Shown in pieces: positions 5,830 through 8,415 of a stretch of 8,415 nucleotides of DNA. The DNA is from Alphaproteobacteria bacterium. GTDB taxonomy: Bacteria > Pseudomonadota > Alphaproteobacteria > Rickettsiales > UBA6187. The position numbers and the translations under genes are program-made. The DNA lies in contig JAJRPW010000043.1 in assembly GCA_024280585.1 (NCBI GenBank), positions 1-8,415 of the forward strand, given 5' to 3'. Every line of letters starts with the position of its first letter. Position 1 is the stretch's first letter. The notes beneath the pieces are model-generated. The model saw nothing but the letters and a program-made list of their open reading frames with translations, searched no databases and was not told the DNA's origin.

Positions 5830-7066
5830 ATCGAAGCGCCTCCGCCGGATCTTGCTTCGATGCTTTCCAGGCCGGATAAATCGTAGCGATAAAAGAAAAA
5901 CCAAGGCCAATTGATACCGCCATTATCACATCATCTGTTTGTACATCCGCCGGAAGTTCCGATAGAAAATAAACAACCGGGTCAAATAATTTATTACCGA
6001 TTAAGGACTCAAGCCAGGTTTTGACGCGATCAATATTCGATGCAAAACTAACGCCTAACAAGAACCCCAGCAATGTTCCAACAACGCCAATGGCTGAGCC
6101 GCAAATGAAGAATATCCGCATGATCATACCGCGCGTTGCGCCCATAGTTCGCAAAATTGCAATGTCCTTACCCTTGTCATTTACCAGCATAATCAGCGAA
6201 GAAATAATATTAAAAGCCGCTACAAAAACGATCAAAGTCAGTATCATAAACATAACCGTTCGCTCGACTTTCAACGCATTAAACAGGCCGGCATTGGTCA
6301 TTTGCCAATCCTGGATGCGCAGTAAGCCACCAACGGATTCATAAATTGTCTTGGATAATTGTGTTGATTCATACGGATTTTCCGACATAATTTCAATAAC
6401 ATTAACTGCATCAGGGAATTTAAAGAATATTTGTGCGGCCTCCAGCGGCATGAAAATCATATTATTATCAAACTCATACATACCTGCCTCAAATAAGGCG
6501 ACGACATTATAACTTTTTAAGCGCGGCATAGTGCCAAGCGCTGTGGTGTGGCCTTTTGGCGATATAAGAGTGACCTTATCGCCAACTGATACACCCAATC
6601 TTTCAGCCAGCCTGATTCCTAAAATAATATTATCCCTGCCCTGAAAATCGGTCAGATAGCCAGCCTTGATATTATCATAAATCAGGGGTTTATTGGATAA
6701 GTCAGAAAGTCTGATTCCTTTAACCATAGCCCCGGTATTGGCGAATTTACTGTTGGCCATAACCTGACCGTCAATCACCGGAATTGCAGAAACTACACCT
6801 TCAATATTAGTCACTCCATCAACAAAATTATCGAAATTATCAATTTTACCCTCATAACCAGAAATTGTTATATGACCGCTTAGGCCTAGTATTTTCGAGG
6901 TGATTTCGGTGCGAAAACCATTCATAACGGCCATAACAACGATCAAAGTTGCAACGCCAAGAGCTATACCAATAAAGGAAAATGCAGCAATTATGGAAAT
7001 AAATCCCTCACGCCTGCGCGAACGCAAGTAACGAAATGCAATCATTCTTTCTAATGGTGAGAACAT
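5822..7066 (-). CDS. lolC: Lipoprotein-releasing system transmembrane permease, LolC/LolE (LolF-like)
   Basis: This is the inner-membrane permease partner of LolD, passing lipoproteins to LolA. The 414-residue product has the family architecture: a short cytoplasmic start with RYLRSRRREGFISIIA, a first membrane helix (about 24-48), a periplasmic MacB-like domain (about 50-265), and an FtsX-type domain with three helices (about 271-295, 316-342, 379-402). The coupling segment KGKDIAILRTMGATRG lies between helices 2 and 3, and the C-terminus is YPAWKASKQDPAEALRYE. The periplasmic segment TTALGTMPRLKSYNVV (174-189) corresponds to the Hook region that contacts LolA. No second permease gene is adjacent, so it may work as a homodimer as described for LolF proteins, but a partner could lie elsewhere. 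A weak AGG ribosome site lies 9 bases before the ATG at 7066. Confidence 0.95.
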   Translation of the reverse strand: MFSPLERMIAFRYLRSRRREGFISIIAAFSFIGIALGVATLIVVMAVMNGFRTEITSKILGLSGHITISGYEGKIDNFDNFVDGVTNIEGVVSAIPVIDGQVMANSKFANTGAMVKGIRLSDLSNKPLIYDNIKAGYLTDFQGRDNIILGIRLAERLGVSVGDKVTLISPKGHTTALGTMPRLKSYNVVALFEAGMYEFDNNMIFMPLEAAQIFFKFPDAVNVIEIMSENPYESTQLSKTIYESVGGLLRIQDWQMTNAGLFNALKVERTVMFMILTLIVFVAAFNIISSLIMLVNDKGKDIAILRTMGATRGMIMRIFFICGSAIGVVGTLLGFLLGVSFASNIDRVKTWLESLIGNKLFDPVVYFLSELPADVQTDDVIMAVSIGLGFSFIATIYPAWKASKQDPAEALRYE

Positions 7067-7138
7067 AAATTTTTACCTAAAATTCTTAGGACTTACGCAT
7101 AAAGTCGTCTTTTTGTTTGTTTTGTCGTTAAAAATAAC

Positions 7139-7179
7139 CTAAAAATACTCATGTACTTCGTGTACACTGCGTTTTTTAG
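7139..7179. repeat. Long imperfect hairpin inside the intergenic element
   Basis: Bases 7139-7156 can pair with 7162-7179 to form 16 base pairs with one mismatch and two single-base bulges around a 5-base TTCGT loop. The inner part is TGTAC/GTACA and the outer part is CTAAAAA/TTTTTAG. It is not a canonical terminator, because no GC-rich stem followed by a T-run is present on the minus strand, though the stem itself contains A and T runs. Confidence 0.5.
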
Positions 7180-7198
7180 AACATTTTTGCCTAAAAAC
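7171..7198. repeat. Competing hairpin using the same arm
   Basis: The right arm of the preceding hairpin, 7171-7179, can instead pair with CTAAAAAC at 7191-7198 (8 pairs, one bulge, 11-base loop). The two structures exclude each other. The word CCTAAAAA is present at both alternative partners (7138-7145 and 7190-7197). Confidence 0.4.
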
Positions 7199-7214
7199 AA
7201 TTCAAAAATACTCG

Positions 7215-7224
7215 TCCTGCAGGA
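7215..7224. repeat. Perfect 10-bp palindrome TCCTGCAGGA
   Basis: A perfect self-complementary decamer directly abuts and overlaps the right inverted end of the candidate element by one base. It is the only GC-rich part of the element. Confidence 0.5.
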
Positions 7225-7241
7225 AGTCCTAATTCTACAAG

Positions 7242-7264
7242 CTCCCTCTCCTTGCGGGAGAGAG
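7242..7264. repeat. CTCTCC/GGAGAG palindromic repeat just after the proS stop
   Basis: CTCTCC (7246-7251) pairs with GGAGAG (7257-7262) across a 5-base loop; an alternative pairing is CTCCC (7242-7246) with GGGAG (7256-7260). It begins three bases beyond the proS stop codon on the minus strand and lacks a following T-run, so it is not a typical Rho-independent terminator. It resembles the CCCTCTCC...GGAGAGGG intergenic palindromes common in many proteobacterial genomes. A role in protecting the proS 3' end is possible. Confidence 0.45.
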
Positions 7265-7266
7265 AA

Positions 7267-8415
7267 CTAAATCAGTCTAGACAAAGCCGCCTCAATAGAC
7301 AACTCTTCTTTTTGCCCTGTTTGACGATTTTTTAATTCAACAGTGCCGGATTTAATTCCTCTTGGCCCTACTGTAATTTGCCAAGGCAGGCCGATTAAGT
7401 CCATATTAGCGAATTTTTTGCCGGCAGATTCTTTGGAGTCGTCATATAAAATATCCACGCCGGATTCTTGTAATTTAGCGTAAATTTCTTCGCAAGTTTT
7501 GTCACATGCCTCATCGCCGCTTCTGATATTTATTAAACCCACCTGGAACGGGGCGACGGATCCAGGCCATATAATACCGTTTTCATCATGTGAGGATTCG
7601 ATTATTGCGCCAACTAATCGAGACACGCCAATTCCGTAGGAACCCATTTGCGGGAATATTTTTTTGCCCTCTTGGTCCATAATCGAGGCGTTCATTGATT
7701 TGGTATATTTAGTGCCGAAATTGAATATATGGCCAACCTCAATGCCGCGTTTTGATTTTAATTTATCCTTGGCAACAGGGCATTCGTCGGGATTATGCAT
7801 CTCGTCAGCCGCGGCATATAATGATTTTAGCTGCTCAACATCAATTTCATCATTTTCAAGTAGCTCCTCGAACGCTTCGTCATAATATACTTCACTTTCG
7901 CCGGTTTCGGCTAATACCTGGAATTCATGGCTTAAATCGCCACCAATTGCACCATTATCAGCGCGAACAGGAATCGCTGCTATGCCTAGTCTTTTGAATA
8001 TTTTTATGTAGGCTTCAAACATTATGTTATAGGATTTTGTCGATTCTTCCATGTTTAAATCGAAGCTATAAGCGTCCTTCATCAGGAATTCACGCCCGCG
8101 CATAACGCCAAATCTAGGGCGGATTTCATCACGGAATTTCCAGCCAATCTGATATAAATTAAGCGGCATATCTTTATATGACTTAACATTATTGCGGAAT
8201 ATATCGGTAACAACCTCTTCGGCAGTCGGGCCATAAAGCATATCATGGTCATGACGGTCGGTGATACGCAGCATTTCTTTGCCATAATCATCATAACGCC
8301 CGGATTCCTGCCATAATTGTGCAGGCTGCAATGTCGGCATTAAAATTTCAACAGCCCCGGCTTTATTCATTTCTTGACGTACGATCTCCTCAATTTTCTT
8401 TAGAACAACCAGGCC
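7267..8415 (-). CDS. proS: Proline--tRNA ligase, short alphaproteobacterial type (partial, 5' end beyond window)
   Basis: ProRS charges tRNA(Pro) with proline in the cytoplasm. The frame stays open to the right edge, giving 382 residues to the TAG at 7267; the first in-frame ATG (8370) is internal, since the upstream residues GLVVLKKIEEIVRQE are conserved ProRS sequence. Roughly 50 N-terminal residues are missing, as the short type is about 430-440 long. Class II motifs are clear: motif 1 AGAVEILMPTLQP, the PTAEEVVTD segment, motif 2 WKFRDEIRPRFGVMRGREFLMKDAYSFD and motif 3 GSYGIGVSRLVGAIIE. The C-terminal anticodon-binding domain begins near PFQVGLINI. Between motifs 2 and 3 there is only a short linker, not the insertion domain of about 180 residues found in E. 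coli ProRS. It is upstream of lolC on the same strand, an order common in alphaproteobacteria. Confidence 0.97.
   Translation of the reverse strand, partial: GLVVLKKIEEIVRQEMNKAGAVEILMPTLQPAQLWQESGRYDDYGKEMLRITDRHDHDMLYGPTAEEVVTDIFRNNVKSYKDMPLNLYQIGWKFRDEIRPRFGVMRGREFLMKDAYSFDLNMEESTKSYNIMFEAYIKIFKRLGIAAIPVRADNGAIGGDLSHEFQVLAETGESEVYYDEAFEELLENDEIDVEQLKSLYAAADEMHNPDECPVAKDKLKSKRGIEVGHIFNFGTKYTKSMNASIMDQEGKKIFPQMGSYGIGVSRLVGAIIESSHDENGIIWPGSVAPFQVGLINIRSGDEACDKTCEEIYAKLQESGVDILYDDSKESAGKKFANMDLIGLPWQITVGPRGIKSGTVELKNRQTGQKEELSIEAALSRLI

Larger units (their letters stand above)
7086..7232. mobile_element. Candidate MITE-like palindromic element between lolC and proS
   Basis: TTAGGACTT (7086-7094) and its exact reverse complement AAGTCCTAA (7224-7232) bound a 147-base AT-rich noncoding segment. 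Read as TA|GGACTT...AAGTCC|TA, the ends would be short terminal inverted repeats flanked by a duplicated TA, as for IS630/Tc1-mariner-derived elements. The similarity extends weakly inward (ACGCA on the left, CCTGCA on the right strand). The inside has large imperfect hairpins and repeated words but no open reading frame of note. There is no transposase in the window. Alternatives are an intergenic repeat family of other origin or a structured 5' leader of lolC. Confidence 0.35.

Noticed and set aside
5830..5910. Open 27-codon extension before lolD
   Set aside because: It lies inside the lolC coding end. The ATG at 5829 has a GGAGG site and the standard LolD N-terminus.

Overview
The window is a compact stretch of AT-rich housekeeping genes from what looks like an alphaproteobacterium. 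The evidence is the order proS-lolC-lolD, a RuvX gene next to gatCA with the N-terminal extension of about 20 residues usual in alphaproteobacterial RuvX, a short proline-tRNA ligase without a large editing insertion, and a GatCAB amidotransferase. I cannot name a genus. There is no rRNA, tRNA, CRISPR array, phage gene or intact transposase gene.

Layout from left to right. Positions 1-904 (minus strand) hold gatC followed by the first 201 codons of gatA, which runs off the left edge. A divergent intergenic region (905-1073) separates them from ruvX (plus, 1074-1529). ruvX meets head-on, with no spacer, a small outer-membrane-type lipoprotein gene (minus, 1530-1916). Next is a type II (eukaryote-like) glutamine synthetase gene (minus, 1996-3093), divergent across about 200 bp from glmS (plus, 3294-5120). 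From 5140 to the right edge everything is on the minus strand: lolD, lolC (overlapping lolD by 8 bp), a 200-bp noncoding stretch full of inverted repeats, and the 3' part of proS, whose 5' end lies beyond the window.

Two functional themes recur. The first is glutamine: GlnII makes it, while GlmS and GatCAB both spend its amide group. The second is lipoprotein and envelope biogenesis: LolCD extracts lipoproteins from the inner membrane, the 128-residue lipoprotein has the features of a LolCD cargo, and GlmS supplies glucosamine-6-phosphate for peptidoglycan and LPS.

I found no convincing new multi-gene system. The parts most worth a second look are noncoding: the 7086-7232 element, which looks like a tiny mobile element (TA-flanked inverted ends with competing internal hairpins); a probable leaderless promoter at the lipoprotein gene; and the shared glnII/glmS control region.
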